From positions 485,221 to 549,220 of the forward strand of contig CAADRB010000002.1 of the NCBI GenBank assembly GCA_900708905.1: a DNA stretch of 64,000 nt, in the 5' to 3' direction. The notes below the pieces were generated by a model, which had not been told where the DNA came from, ran no database searches, and worked only from the letters and a program-made list of their open reading frames with translations. Below are positions 39,801-50,595 of the stretch, one piece after another; position 1 is the stretch's first letter, and the number at the start of each line of letters is the position of its first letter. Made by a program: the position numbers and the translations under genes. Origin of the DNA: Hymenolepis diminuta (Eukaryota; Platyhelminthes; Cestoda; Cyclophyllidea; Hymenolepididae).

Positions 39801-42800
39801 AGTTTCAGTTGAATGATTTTCTGCCCAAGAAGTGTTGAAAAACACTTCAAATAGGTTGAAATGCTTATTTCAAACGAAAATTCATTTTTAATTGTGATTT
39901 CTAGAGTTAGAACAACAGTAGAAATAAAACATTCCCTTAAGAGACCACCAAAAATGACCGTATACCTGAAATATAGGAGACAGATTAATTGAGAAGACCT
40001 CACTCATTGAATTAAATGAATTGAAATGTATAACCGCGCAATACGGTTAAATACCATAGAACAACATCGACTAGAGAAAAGAGATGGGTTTGAATCGCTG
40101 GTAGGATTTCACAGTTAGAGACAAATCGGTAACACCAGAGATTACTCGCTTGATTAGTCCTAATCATGACAGACTTATTTCTCCCATCTATGTACACATT
40201 AAATGATAAAAAAACACTTAGTCTGTCCAGAAACTTAGCATTGATAGCCCAATAACAATTGACTACCTCATCGGAACGAAGAATCAGTCTACCACAAGTT
40301 AATTACATGTGTCGCCTAGGCAGTGGCTCAAAATCTACACTAAAAATAACGTTAATATTGTTTTTTAAGCGCAGCTCCAATTCTATTGTTATCGTATACA
40401 ACGAAAAATTAGAAAACAGGATTTGAATCATGATAAGCATTTCAACTATTACAACCACTACAAAAGAGGACCTGAAATATTTCTGCTTCATCTTTCTTTA
40501 ATACTGATCTACGGGATTGCGATAATTTTAATTGCAAGCGCAACGAGATATTCTTTTCCCCCTTTAAACAGATTTAAGAACTATAATTTGGGCTTCAACT
40601 ACATTTGAAAATCCTACGTAGTACCATATTTTACTCGATATTATGAAAAAGATATGAAACTTCGTTGGTTTAAAAAAGAATATTTGCAAATCGATTGAAT
40701 CCACTATCAACCTTAGCATCCCGACTACATGACTACATTCTCACATATTCATCAAAGATCAGACTAAATTTCAGTTAGCAAACCAGCACCAATAATAAAC
40801 TACATTAACCGAGAATTTGGAAAAGTAGAGTCATCAACGGAGAATGAAGAGAAATTTACTAAGTTATCATTTTGCCTAGATTCCACTGATTTCATCGCTA
40901 AAAAAACAAAAGAGAATATGATGCGGATGCTATTTATTAAGAGATAACAAATGAAACACGGATTTCATAGATATTGAAATGAGTGCAAGAGCAAAAGGAT
41001 GAATAATTAATGGATATAAGAACTAAGTAAATATTAAGGATGGTTTGAAAAATTAAGAGAACAATTAAAAAACCTGTAGTCTTAAGGACCACTACAAATT
41101 TCTCGAAAGCAATGAGATAAATGTTAGCAATATTTGACTTGGTTAAAGAAAACATCCTGGAGCCGCTCTTATAAAAAGCTAGCGCTGTAACATCCTACTT
41201 ACGATCTTAACCAGTGCGGTCTACATCTAGGTGCTACATTCATCGCTGAATGTGTACCTACTAGCACCAATATCATAACCTCTGACCTGCTGTGTGTGTT
41301 GGCCAGTGGGTACGAACAATATTAACACTCGGCCCAGTAAGGCAAGACCTCTGGCTAGGAAACTTACGTATGGTCATTGTAATAATAACTGATATCAACA
41401 AGTCTATCAACCTATGACGGCTATTGAATTCGTGCTATTTGATAACGGATACTATTTTTACACCATCAGTACATGCACTTTAGAAAAATAATATTACTTA
41501 CCCACAGTTTTGACCTCTCCAGTTTGGCTAATATCCTCAGTGACTGGAGATAATTTTGCCGATGTTGATTGAGGATTTTCCAAGTGAATCATCGGTCGTT
41601 GACTTCCTCGGTGATTAACAGGAACTGGCGCTTCGTCGACATCCAACTATTTATAAAAAGAAGAGAATACTTATAATAGGTTGGGAACGTCTTGAAGGAA
41701 AACAATTAAATCCGCCTTGATGAATGTGCAACAGTAGGTTATGCTTGATATTATACATAGAGCTTACTTCCATATATGAGTCAGAGTAATTCCCAAATCC
41801 ATTTAGAAAAGCCTCTTTCAACGTTTATCTTGAGAAGAGCGCGACATCATGGAGTCTCCCTAATGGGAAAATCTAATTTTGCTACTCTCTAAACTAGCCT
41901 TAATTAACAGATGCGGTTGGCCATCCCGCTCACAGGGTGTGCACCGATGGACATCGAATCCGTGACCTTGGAATTGACAGATGTACACATCTTCACTGCA
42001 CCACTGGCACATTTGTGCACTGCTAATACAAGTAAGTCCCAACTGCACTTTCCTTTGACCCCTATCAATCAAAATAGTTGCTCTTGCTGTGGTCTATCAA
42101 TAGAAGTTGACCTCGTAACCTCTAACACTATTATATGCGAAATCTGGTATGAAGCAAATGCCATTTTACCCCGGCAACAATCAACTATTTTCATAATTCT
42201 CATAAATGAATGTTAAATTTCCCCCACTCCAGCAAAAAGCAATAACTGACCAGTCAGAACACAGAATGAACCATTTTAGTTAATACAATCTTATCTAGCA
42301 TTTACATATATACAGATTTATCAGCTTCTGAAAATTCAACAAAATACAACCAATAAGAGATTCCTTGTTATTTTGAAGAATAAAGGTATTACATTCGTGC
42401 TTTCTGATCTCCCTAGGACTATATAATGTCAGCACAGTGGTCTTAATAGATAAGCAACTTATCATCTCTCGAATCATTAGTAAAAGGTGATCAGCAAAGT
42501 GATAACGATACGGCAATTTCTCAAACGAGATTCACATATCATTCATATATACAAATCTTTGTCGAGGAAGGATCTTGTAGAAAATTTTCCATATAATAAT
42601 CCTCTACACAAGTGGCAGTGGTCAATATGCGCGTCCACTATGATAGAGTACGGACGCGACGCTAATTGGTACACAGCTATTGGACGACAGGATAATTCAT
42701 ATTGGTAAAAAATAGCCAAGAAAGTGGGTTCCCCATATGATACCAGCTTACTGTCCACGATGTAAATGGAAAAAGCTTCTTTCCATTGATTCTGATAATC

Positions 42801-43965
42801 AGTTTAATAAGTCTGTATAAAAATAAACTGTATGGAGTAAAATAACTAGAGTACATGCATTATCTACCCAGAAATCACAAAAAAGAGAAGATAAAAATTC
42901 GAAATGGCACATATCAACTTAAAAGGAGTAGTGGTATTCTAAAACGGTAACATGAAATACTAAACTAAATATTAATATCAGAGTACAGAATATCTACAAC
43001 TTTAAGAGAATTTAATTAACTAATTAATAGCAATAATAACAAAATGGACATAGCAATGATAGACAACAATTACTGAAAGTAGAATATATACAGCAGTGCC
43101 GGATCAAAAATATCAAATAGTGATCAATATAACTATTAAACAGTCAACATAAAAGTCGTTTCCACACAAAATCTTCACATAAGGTGAAACACGAAGCATC
43201 ATTAAAAAATCTGGGTCCGAGAATGTGAAATTTTCAATTCGGAAAGGATATCAATTTTGATAAACACTAAAGTCTATTTTTACCTGATTATTAGTTTCTG
43301 CAGCCAGAATGAGAGCAGGCAACCTGGAAAAGAACAGCTGTACTATTGATGCCAGAAACTGTTCCGTAGTTCGTCTAAGTAATTCTGATAGTTGGTTCTC
43401 TAAACATATTCTCAGCCCATTCTGAATAATCTCACAAACCATCTCATTTGAAAGATAAGCTCCCGAAGGAATGAGGAGAAGAGTTCGTAGAAGGTGGACA
43501 ATTTTCATTAGAACAACCTCATCCGAGCTCGGCCGACTGCGGATAAAACGAGCTTGAATAATTGCCTCAGCTACGGCTTCAACAGCAATCCCAATACTGT
43601 TTTCTGAAGTATTTGGGGATCCTGGTCGGACTTCAAGAAGTCCATACGCAAGAAACTTTTCGACTGAAGATAACGCTGACCCAGTTATTGAACCAGTAGT
43701 GGATTCAGATCGGATCACGTCAAGGAAGGGTGTTAAGTAAGTGAGAGGACTGAGCGATTCTAACTCTAAAAGGAAAAATTACAATAATTTAACAAATACC
43801 TGGAGCTTCATTCAGAGTGTTTCGTAAAGAAACCAGACTGTTGAGAAGTGCCCGTTTTGACTCTTCCTGTGAGGAGCGGAAGTTGGACCGAGGACTGCAT
43901 TTGAGCGAAGTAATCAGGATAGAAACCTCTGATTTAACTGTGCTTAATGCATTCGGAGGTGCCAT
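26844..43965 (-). CDS. GBF1: GBF1-type large Arf guanine-nucleotide exchange factor, complete, 21 coding exons
   Basis: GBF1 activates Arf GTPases at the ER-Golgi interface, driving COPI coat recruitment. Exons in order: 43,800-43,965; 43,284-43,765; 41,502-41,646; 39,358-39,558; 38,100-38,749; 36,653-36,769; 36,373-36,575; 34,584-34,980; 34,235-34,510; 33,894-34,159; 32,377-32,746; 31,965-32,258; 30,487-30,874; 28,729-29,162; 28,484-28,654; 28,110-28,406; 27,649-28,035; 27,305-27,572; 27,139-27,225; 27,025-27,069; 26,844-26,959. All have GT-AG borders and compatible phases. They sum to 5,760 nt, giving 1,919 residues plus stop, close to the roughly 1,860 of human GBF1. The start ATG (43,965) has an in-frame TAG three codons upstream. 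The stop is TAA at 26,844-26,846, after a short acidic tail (EESDTEEDS). Introns hold SINE copies but no genes. The start of exon 5 could be 15 nt further in without breaking frame. Confidence 0.95.
31965..34510 (-). CDS. GBF1: GBF1 exons 9-12: HDS1/HDS2 regions
   Basis: Residues about 788-1,189. Exon 9 holds STVAALSYALD and TEVFDNLVISLAKFT. Exon 10 holds AAAHGDMLREGW. Exon 11 has a variable Ser/Pro/Glu linker ending ESKFLMLESLQELIK. Exon 12 has NRDRIDQIWMIV and AGMLRLAVRLLKRQQELATQ. HDS1 binds lipids and helps membrane targeting in human GBF1; that role is carried over from the family. Confidence 0.92.
34584..36769 (-). CDS. GBF1: GBF1 exons 6-8: catalytic Sec7 domain
   Basis: Residues about 588-787 form the Sec7 domain, which ejects GDP from Arf. 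The catalytic glutamic finger is Glu680 in FRIPGEAP. The second signature is LSYAILMLNTDQHN. By alignment from memory, Ala681 and Met718 occupy the positions of human Ala795 and Met832, where changes (A795E, M832L) give brefeldin A resistance. This protein keeps the sensitive-type residues, so brefeldin sensitivity is predicted. Exon 6 ends in a basic stretch (QKTRKK) just before the domain. Introns of 77 nt (6-7) and 1,392 nt (7-8). Confidence 0.95.
35735..35850 (+). repeat. tRNA-derived SINE copy in GBF1 intron 7
   Basis: AGTCAGAGGTCATGG, then CCTACCTGTGCACAATCAATGAGCCGACC, follow the block order of the other SINE copies. It lies in the intron between exons 7 and 8, on the opposite strand to GBF1. 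A 136-codon plus-strand frame (35,635-36,045) overlaps it and is best explained as read-through of this repeat. Confidence 0.4.
38100..38749 (-). CDS. GBF1: GBF1 exon 5: HUS (homology upstream of Sec7) region
   Basis: Residues about 332-548. The HUS box NYDCD lies at about residues 486-490, within YVNYDCDPYCSNLFDD. Preceding helices (LRLSFLLFESLRVHLKLQLE) match the family. Exons 3-4 (39,358-41,646), just upstream in the transcript, encode a low-conservation Ser/Pro/Glu-rich linker, as is usual between DCB and HUS in GBF1. Confidence 0.93.
39655..39745 (+). repeat. tRNA-derived SINE copy in GBF1 intron 3
   Basis: CCCAGCGGTTAACAG (A-box-like), AGAGGTCATGGGTGTGAAACT (B-box region) and ATCGGCACACATCCAGC in order. 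It has the same block order as the copies at 23,226 and 57,565 and lies opposite in strand to the host gene. Confidence 0.5.
41905..41990 (-). repeat. tRNA-derived SINE copy in GBF1 intron 2
   Basis: The reverse complement reads AAGGTCACGGATTCGATGTCC (a near-canonical Pol III B box), then ATCGGTGCACACCCTGTGAGC and GGGATGGCCAACC. This copy has the best-preserved B box of the family. It explains the GC-richer patch and the spurious 101-codon plus-strand frame here. Confidence 0.55.
43284..43965 (-). CDS. GBF1: GBF1 exons 1-2: DCB (dimerisation/cyclophilin-binding) region
   Basis: Residues 1-216. Exon 1 begins MAPPNALSTVKSEV. Exon 2 carries ITGSALSSVEKFLAYGLL, SSDEVVLMKIVHLLRTLLL and SELLRRTTEQ, which follow the DCB region of animal GBF1 closely. 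The intron between them (43,766-43,799) is only 34 nt, near the lower limit known for eukaryotes but typical of the shortest introns in flatworms. The DCB domain mediates dimerisation and intramolecular contact with HUS. Confidence 0.93.
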
Positions 43966-45998
43966 GTCCGGCTAGTTCTACAAAGCAATATGGTATTACG
44001 AATGTTTAGAATATGTAGGAATATACAGAACTGCATTAGATGTAGGCAAAGTAAAAACTACCTAACAATTTAGAGGTTTAAATTAAAAACAATTACTTCG
44101 GACATTAATGATATTGTATACAAAAAATAAAACATATATATACTAAAAAGATGATGACATGTAAATGCCCCGCAGTTGTGCACACCAATTTAAGAAAGCA
44201 CGTCATTCGTAGTTGCAGAAATTTTGTTCAATAGACTGGTAAAACTTATCTTCACACGTCTTAAAGGAAAATAATACAAAATATTAATAATACGCATCCG
44301 TATAATTTTGATAGTTGCTACTTAATCGGTTTCGTTCATACATTCGCAATGTTGTCATAATGCTACTTTATATATATTTGCACTTTATTTACTATTTCCG
44401 TCTTTTTGAGTGTGTTTTCAGACAAAAAGTATTTGAACACTTATGTAAAACTTGTCTGCTCAATTTAACCACTTCTAAAAATGTTTGGCCTCGTTTGATA
44501 TTGTTATTACACTCGGCAAGACGAAACCACTTTTGTCGATTTTAATTTATGGCAAAGTATCCGAATAAAAGAATTAACAAGCTAATCTGATAAGGTATGA
44601 GGCACGAAATGGGTAAAAAATGGGCTGCAATGTTACTGCTTCAAAAGTCTTACTTTATTGGAACTCTGTAAGCATTGAGTTTTACCTGTGTGATACCTTA
44701 ATAATCAAACTTCTTAAGTTGTTTCTTAGGTTCCCAGTTGAAAATATGGCCACTGTATTTAAAGTTTGTAGAAAATTTCATCTAACTTTAAATTGTTAAA
44801 CCGTTTTAATCCATTGCCATCTTTTTACAGTTATAAATTAATAAGTTATAAAATACCAAAGATGTTTCAACTTACCAGAGATAAAATTGAACTAAAACAG
44901 TCTCATTTAATTGACATACCGATTTCAAGCCTCTTATCCTAGAATCCTATTATTTTGAATATTAATAATAATTTTAGGTCGCTTTTCTAAATCGAAATGT
45001 TCATAATTATTATTTAGGCCTATTTAAAGTTTATGTGTTACCTTGTCAGTCAATACCTAATTAAGCGGTTTAGATATGTGTTACTCCGATTAATTTGAAG
45101 CAAAGCCAAGAAACGTAAAATGGAGTGTCTTTTGTTAACGGTAGCCATATTAGACCTCATTCTTCTGAAATAAGGTAGCTGGACTTTATCGCAAAGTTTT
45201 AATGGACAGAAAAGCGGACTATCTAAAAAATGTTATTAAGGACTGATCATTTAGATATACTACACTGCCAAGTTGGGTATTATTGAGTTAGTAATAATTG
45301 GTGAGATGGCATAGAATTAAGTCAATATTTAATTAAAAAATCAATGTTTTTATTTTAATCTATGAGTTTAAATTAATTTCAGCGGATTTTGTCGGTTTTA
45401 TTTTTGATTTGATTTCCGTCCGGTGCTTTAATTATCCAATTCTCAAGGTATTATACCCCATATTTTTCATATAAAATGCCATTAGAACGATACACCAATA
45501 ATAACATGTAGCTAAACAATTTTTAATACAAAATACATACATCTGTGCGTAACTGTAAACATAGAGCCCAAACTAAAAGCAACTAATCAGTCACACTAAA
45601 TATCCAATTGCGTAAAACTAATAATGTCTTGCACTAATGCTGTCGTAAAAGAGTAGGAAATCACATACATTCACGAAGATCGAACCTTTTACTTTTTTTA
45701 TCTGCTGATCAATACATTTATTCACTTCCTGTATCCTGTTCAAATCTGTGTTGTTACAACTGACAAAATTATAAGCGGATGCAATTCGATAATCTGCACG
45801 ATATATCGCCTACTACTATGAATATTTCGGTTAGCATAGAAAGTGCTGATAATTAGCACATACATTATTCGAAAAAATGCTAACGTTAAAATTTGCTTAA
45901 CTAATATTTTCGAAACAAAACACAAATATATCAAATATGAGCTAAAAGGATATCTAAAAAATTAGTCAAAATAACAGAAGTAAAGGGGGAGAGAGATA
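43966..45998. other. Intergenic region between GBF1 start and kinase unit 1
   Basis: About 2 kb, very AT-rich, with no coding frame I can support. It should contain the GBF1 promoter and the 3' untranslated region of the kinase gene at 45,999. I see no clear TATA box, CpG-like patch or AATAAA to fix either end. Confidence 0.5.
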
Positions 45999-47135
45999 TT
46001 ACTTCGACAGCAATCGACGATAATTTAAAACTGGATGAATAAAATTAAATCTCCCTAATTCATCGAGTATTCCTTGAGGTGATAAATCAACACCTGGTCG
46101 AGGTATAAAATTAGGTCGAATAAAGATAAAAGACCGACGTCCGGAGAGATCATTCCCGTACTGAAAATTATAGTTCTGAACCTTAGGCATTTGAAAAGTA
46201 TAGAGAGATTGCAATAAGACGGGGTCGGTTGGATTATGATCACGATTCATTCCATCAATGAAGTTAATAAGACGGTCAATTGAGAACGGTGGTTTAACCT
46301 TTAGTCGTTCAACTTTATACCAATTGACGTTCTTAAACAGGGTGAGACTTTGAACTTGTTCAATACTGGGTCTTAATACATAGTTAGTGGAAAAGACTTG
46401 ATTAAAAAACTCCCGCAAACTCCTTGGCAAATGGGAGAATCCACTGATGTTCCAATAGCCCGTTTTCGCCATTTGTTTCTCTGGTTCATTGTCGGCATTT
46501 TTCGGACGAATATATTTACCAATTAGCCATGCTGTGAGAACACCAAGACTCCAGACATCAGCTTTGTCGGTGATTACCTCTTCCTTTGCGATTTCGGGGG
46601 CCGCAAAGTATAGGTTTACGCTAAAGTCCCATGCACTTATAGGTTTATTATCTGCAGATAAATCAAAAGAACGGTCAAAGTCAGATATTAAAATATGGCC
46701 AGATTTTGCAATCAAAACATTATTTGGTTTCAGCTCCATGTGGACAATATGTCGTTCGTGAAGGTACTTTAGGCCACAGATGATTTCAGCTACGTAAAAT
46801 TTCGTCTGCTTTACTGTCAGAGGACCGTTTATTGCAATCAAATCAAGAACTGTAAGACCCAATGCTTCTGTGAGCACCAGAACTGGCGAAAGTTCAATAA
46901 CAAGGCTGTAGTAGAGCGTTGGCAGGAAAGGTGATGCATGAGGATCCAGAGTAATTTTTTTGAGGATATCGCACTCCCTTTTGGCTAAAAGAACGGGTGA
47001 AGGATGACGGAGAAAATATCGCTTCAACGCGTAGGATTTACCCTTGTCATGCGGATGCAGAGAAATTACGGAATAAACGTAAGAATACCATCCGCAACCA
47101 AGGAACTTCTTAGCGCAAAATTCTTGTGGTGCCAT
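45999..47135 (-). CDS. Intronless AGC-type pseudokinase, copy 1 (378 aa)
   Basis: It has a whole-length protein kinase fold with AGC features, including the tail motif NWYKVERLKVKPPF that follows the C-lobe in RSK/S6K-like kinases. Kept: the ATP-lysine in YALKRY (Lys38), the helix-C glutamate in KRECDIL (Glu54), LHERHIV, the LKPNN loop, APE and DVWSLGVL. Changed: the glycine loop is GCGWYSYV (third glycine lost), the catalytic HRD reads HME (residues 132-134) and the DFG metal-binding motif reads DFD (152-154). Loss of the catalytic aspartate predicts no or very weak phosphotransfer; a scaffold or allosteric role is likely. There are no introns and no signal peptide. The start follows the family and matches copy 2. 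A divergent small ORF begins 170 bp upstream. Confidence 0.9.
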   Translation of the reverse strand: MAPQEFCAKKFLGCGWYSYVYSVISLHPHDKGKSYALKRYFLRHPSPVLLAKRECDILKKITLDPHASPFLPTLYYSLVIELSPVLVLTEALGLTVLDLIAINGPLTVKQTKFYVAEIICGLKYLHERHIVHMELKPNNVLIAKSGHILISDFDRSFDLSADNKPISAWDFSVNLYFAAPEIAKEEVITDKADVWSLGVLTAWLIGKYIRPKNADNEPEKQMAKTGYWNISGFSHLPRSLREFFNQVFSTNYVLRPSIEQVQSLTLFKNVNWYKVERLKVKPPFSIDRLINFIDGMNRDHNPTDPVLLQSLYTFQMPKVQNYNFQYGNDLSGRRSFIFIRPNFIPRPGVDLSPQGILDELGRFNFIHPVLNYRRLLSK

Positions 47136-47303
47136 TGCTACTGCTTCATTTGTGGAATAATCGAAATCACTAACTGTTTCGTGAAAACATGTCGCAAATA
47201 TTTGATGTATATTAGATTAAATATCAGAAAAATTCGAATTAATTTTTATGACTGCAAGTCATCATTTTCCAGTGGGTATATATTATGTTGCCTCTTGCTT
47301 TAG
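47136..47303. promoter_or_regulatory. Candidate bidirectional promoter between kinase copy 1 and the small ORF
   Basis: 168 bp separate two divergent starts. The sequence aligns with 52,130-52,301 in the next unit over most of its length (blocks GAAAACATGT, AAATATTTGATG, AATTAATTTTTATGAC against their counterparts). A TATATAT lies at about 47,276. That it is a promoter is inference from arrangement and conservation. Confidence 0.4.
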
Positions 47304-47469
47304 GATGGACCAGATATGCAAATGCGCAAAACACGCTGTCGTCAAAGAATTGGAAGCAAGCTATGCTAGCAATCTCGCCAGACAGTACGAAAACACTTGT
47401 CACCACGCAGATCAACTCGGGTTAACAGTGGATAATGAGAAGTTGAAACATGTGAATTGTTCAAAGTGA
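47304..47469 (+). CDS. Small 54-residue cysteine-containing protein, divergent from kinase copy 1
   Basis: The frame starts ATG at 47,305 (MDQICKCAKH) and ends TGA at 47,467. It has four cysteines, balanced charge and a likely helical middle (KELEASYASNLARQYENT). I do not recognise a family. The ATG is preceded by a pyrimidine tract and AG (CCTCTTGCTTTAG), which could be a cis acceptor or, in flatworms, a spliced-leader trans-splicing site. Support for reality comes from copy 2: at 52,302, nearly the same distance from the second kinase start, a related but broken frame begins MSQVC. The intervening 170 bp are also similar between units, suggesting a shared bidirectional promoter. Confidence 0.5.
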
Positions 47470-47904
47470 CTCCTTTTGCAAATCTTTATGACCTTTCATT
47501 CTATATTGCCTTATTTATAAAATACTTCACAATGAATACTTATACCACTTTTCCTGCAAATGCTTACCATTAGTAGTGAGATGCGTATGAGCAAGGCCTT
47601 GTGTGCGAGGTGACTTATATGTAAGAACTGACAATTCAGTGGAAAATTAATTAAGGTACAAAGGACATTAATGAATCTGCATTCGAATGTAGGTGTCTCT
47701 CTGTGTACTTTTGAAGAGCATACAAAATATGCAATCTTCACTATCACAACTGGAATAGGAAAAAGTTATCTGGGGAATAGGTAACCACTTCAGATACTCC
47801 TCTGTTTAGACCGAAGGCGTTCAGCATTCATTTAGATATGGGGTCACTATAATCTACTAATAACGCCAAATACCTTTACTTTCCTTAGATGTTAAACGTG
47901 AGTT

Positions 47905-47985
47905 TCACTGACCAACGTGTCCAGAGATCAATATCCATCAGTACACAATCTATGATGTGATGGAAAACTACGCTGGTTAAGTATG
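47905..47985 (+). repeat. tRNA-derived SINE copy
   Basis: GTCCAGAGATCAATATCCATCAGTACACAATCTATGATG in blocks, then ACTACGCTGGTTAAGTATGG, match the family layout. The A-box part is degraded. Confidence 0.4.
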
Positions 47986-49244
47986 GTCAAGAAGAGAGAT
48001 GGCTGAGCAGGAGATTCTTAACGCAACTTCCGCATATCTTCCCTTTACCCAAGTTAAGGATTATAAACGCTCTCCCTAGTGGACTTTGTTGTGTATTGAT
48101 GTAGGTTTCAGTCTGTCAACTCTAGTTGGACTAATTTAATATCTGTTTTAACGTTCATGTGTTTTCATTGTTAGATTCGTAGTCAAATTAAGACTTGTGT
48201 CTCTGCTTCTCCATATTGGGCTCAGGACATAATAATTGCGAAGCAAGTGAGATCGGTAAGGTAAAATATTCAAAGAAAGATATCAAACAAAATAGTGGTC
48301 CTTACTCCTTATCAATCCCGTCCTTGTTCCCAAATAGATTGCTATATTTTAATCTGAAATAAATAGAAGACTGGTAAGACAGACAGGAAGGATTTGGAGG
48401 ACAATTACGAAGTCTACAATAGGCACATTCTGATGTTCATCTACTCAAAAATGTAAGTCCTATTCTCATTAATGGACCTCGATCCAAAAGGCTAACTTAT
48501 CTTGCAAATTCGGTGTCTTCGCTATAAATAGACCATAGAAAAATGGTTGGGTGTACTTGATTCAATCTGGCCACTATAAGAATACGCAGACGGATGCATA
48601 AAATGTCGGCTGGAAAAGAAGCAGCCGAGATGTCAGAAATATGCTCATTCTAGAGGAGACAGAATTTATGCCATAAAGAGATATTCATTCTCGAATCACA
48701 TAATGTGGGTGCTATTATTCCCCTGTCGGAGGAAATGGTGGCGGAAGGAAAGCTAAGTCACTAAGAAACTGTCTAGCTGTCTGCTGTGCAAAATTTATTC
48801 CTTGATTATTTAACTGATAATGTAACCGAAGAAATACCTGTTCACTAGAATTACCTAAAGTGTAGACATTCTGTGCTACCGTCTTCTGTGGGGAGTCGTA
48901 CTTCCCCTATATCAACCAATGCTCCGAAATCCCTTATGTTCAACCGATCCTCTTGAAGTGACTGTGATTGCTGTTAAGGGCACAGACTAGGAAATATTCA
49001 GTGGCTTTAATTGCGGAGTGGAATAATATAATTTCTCTCAATTTACCTCGATTTATTTAAAAATTGTGCCAAAATCATTTCATGAGAAAGATGAACTATC
49101 CGAAAGATACTACTGATTTTCAATTCATGCATTCAAATTTCACGATGCGGGAATCAGGACCGACAATACAGACCAATCCAGGCCACAAATCATTTTAGAC
49201 TTTGAGCCACAGCCTAGTTAGCCAAATAAAATAATTGCCTGCAC

Positions 49245-49460
49245 ATAAAGCGGACTAATGGGGGAACCGAATCGGGAGCTCAATGTGGTCATTGACTACA
49301 TCACACCATATAGTCAACTGTCGCTGTTGTTCTTGATGGTAATTTGCGGACAGGAGGCAAAATAGCCGTTTCCTTTCCCCATTTTTGGGCTTTAAACTTC
49401 TCGGTTCTTATTTTCGTCTTTCACATCTTTCTGCTCTTTCATATTTACTTGACTCGCTCT
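49245..49460 (+). repeat. Dispersed SINE-like repeat, copy 2
   Basis: It matches 3,230-3,420 in order: GCGGACTAAT, AATCGGGAGC, ATGTGGTCATTGACTACATCA, then a pyrimidine-rich tail with CATCTTTCTGC. A weaker relative is at 54,470-54,660. Confidence 0.4.
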
Positions 49461-50595
49461 AATATGACGTGCCTAGATAATGATTAACTTAGACCACGCT
49501 TCCCGCCATTCTGCTCTTTTGAGTTAAGACTTGTACCTCCACCTCTCCATAATTAGTTTTATCTAGGTTGGACTCAGGACTTAACTGATTTGGAAGTTAG
49601 TTCTAAGGCAATTTTTATTATGGTGACAGTACTGTGAGTTATCTGCTGAGAAAATGAAAAAAGTTTTCAGAATAATAAATTTTTACAGATAAATTTGATG
49701 ATATTATCGTTGTTAAATGACGTGTTGTAGAATGGTACTGTTATTAAATATAATGTTCGGACGAAAAAGAACTTTTTAGTAAGAATGTAAATTCTTCTAA
49801 AAAGTGCATAGAGTGAAATCTAAAACCGGTCCACTAGATTAAAAATTTTAGATTTGGTAAATTATTTCATAATTTAATGCACAATTACCCAAAATATATC
49901 AAATTTAATAGAAATAAACCACAAATCGGTGAAACATTCATGAAAATTTGAATCAAGGCTATTTTTTAAATAAATTAAAATAGTTTAGTCAAAAAAATAA
50001 TTAATATTTTTCAAAAAATTTCAATTTTAAAATGAGCAATCCAATTTTAAAAAAATATGTTATAACTTTGCTGATAAAACCGAATTTCATCAATGTGTTT
50101 TCCTAATGTGAATCAGTGTTTGATTTTCGAGGTCAACAATTTGGTTACTGGGTCTGTACATTAGTGATGTTTATCTTGGACTAAGAAACAATTTAAAGTA
50201 AGCATTTTTATCCTATTTGCTCCCATTGAAGAGATAGAAGTTTTACAGCTTTCAATCATGAGACAACACCAAAATACGTAAAAAGGGAAATATAGTTCAT
50301 TTGCGAGGGGAGAAGAGATATTGGCAATTGGATTAAGGGAATAAGGAGAAATCTGCTTCACATTCTCTTCAGACTTATCAGATCAATTGCTTTTTTCAAT
50401 CTTAAATTTGATCAGGATTGCCTTACAGTCTTTATCCTATTAAAACCCTGAATGATATTATTTCATTTGATTTCACCGACATTTTTTAACGCTCAGAGTG
50501 TCTTTGTATGTGTGCTTTACTCCCATTTCTAAAAGCTAAAGCGTGTTTGTTTTCTCATGCATTCTTCACGTCTCATCCCCCGCATTCCCACAGAC

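Larger units (their letters stand above)
47470..50592. other. Intergenic part of kinase unit 1-2, no supported gene
   Basis: No coding frame stands out. It contains a SINE copy (47,905-47,985), a SINE-like copy (49,245-49,460) and a segment (about 50,270-50,500) that has a diverged relative at 53,725-53,940 (shared GATAGTTCATTTGC and ATTTCATTTGAT blocks), indicating an older duplication of the unit. Confidence 0.5.

Noticed and set aside
39263..40003. 246-codon minus-strand open frame
   Set aside because: Only its C-terminal part (39,358-39,558) is GBF1 exon 4, bounded by an acceptor at 39,559; the rest is intron containing a SINE read in antisense.
41911..42216. 101-codon plus-strand open frame inside GBF1 intron 2
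   Set aside because: It is explained by an inverted SINE copy with a B-box-like motif.
46489..47303. Plus-strand frames across kinase copy 1 (46,489-46,761 and 47,004-47,303)
   Set aside because: They are antisense to a full-length kinase frame; the second has a non-conserved, cysteine/isoleucine-rich composition typical of a shadow.
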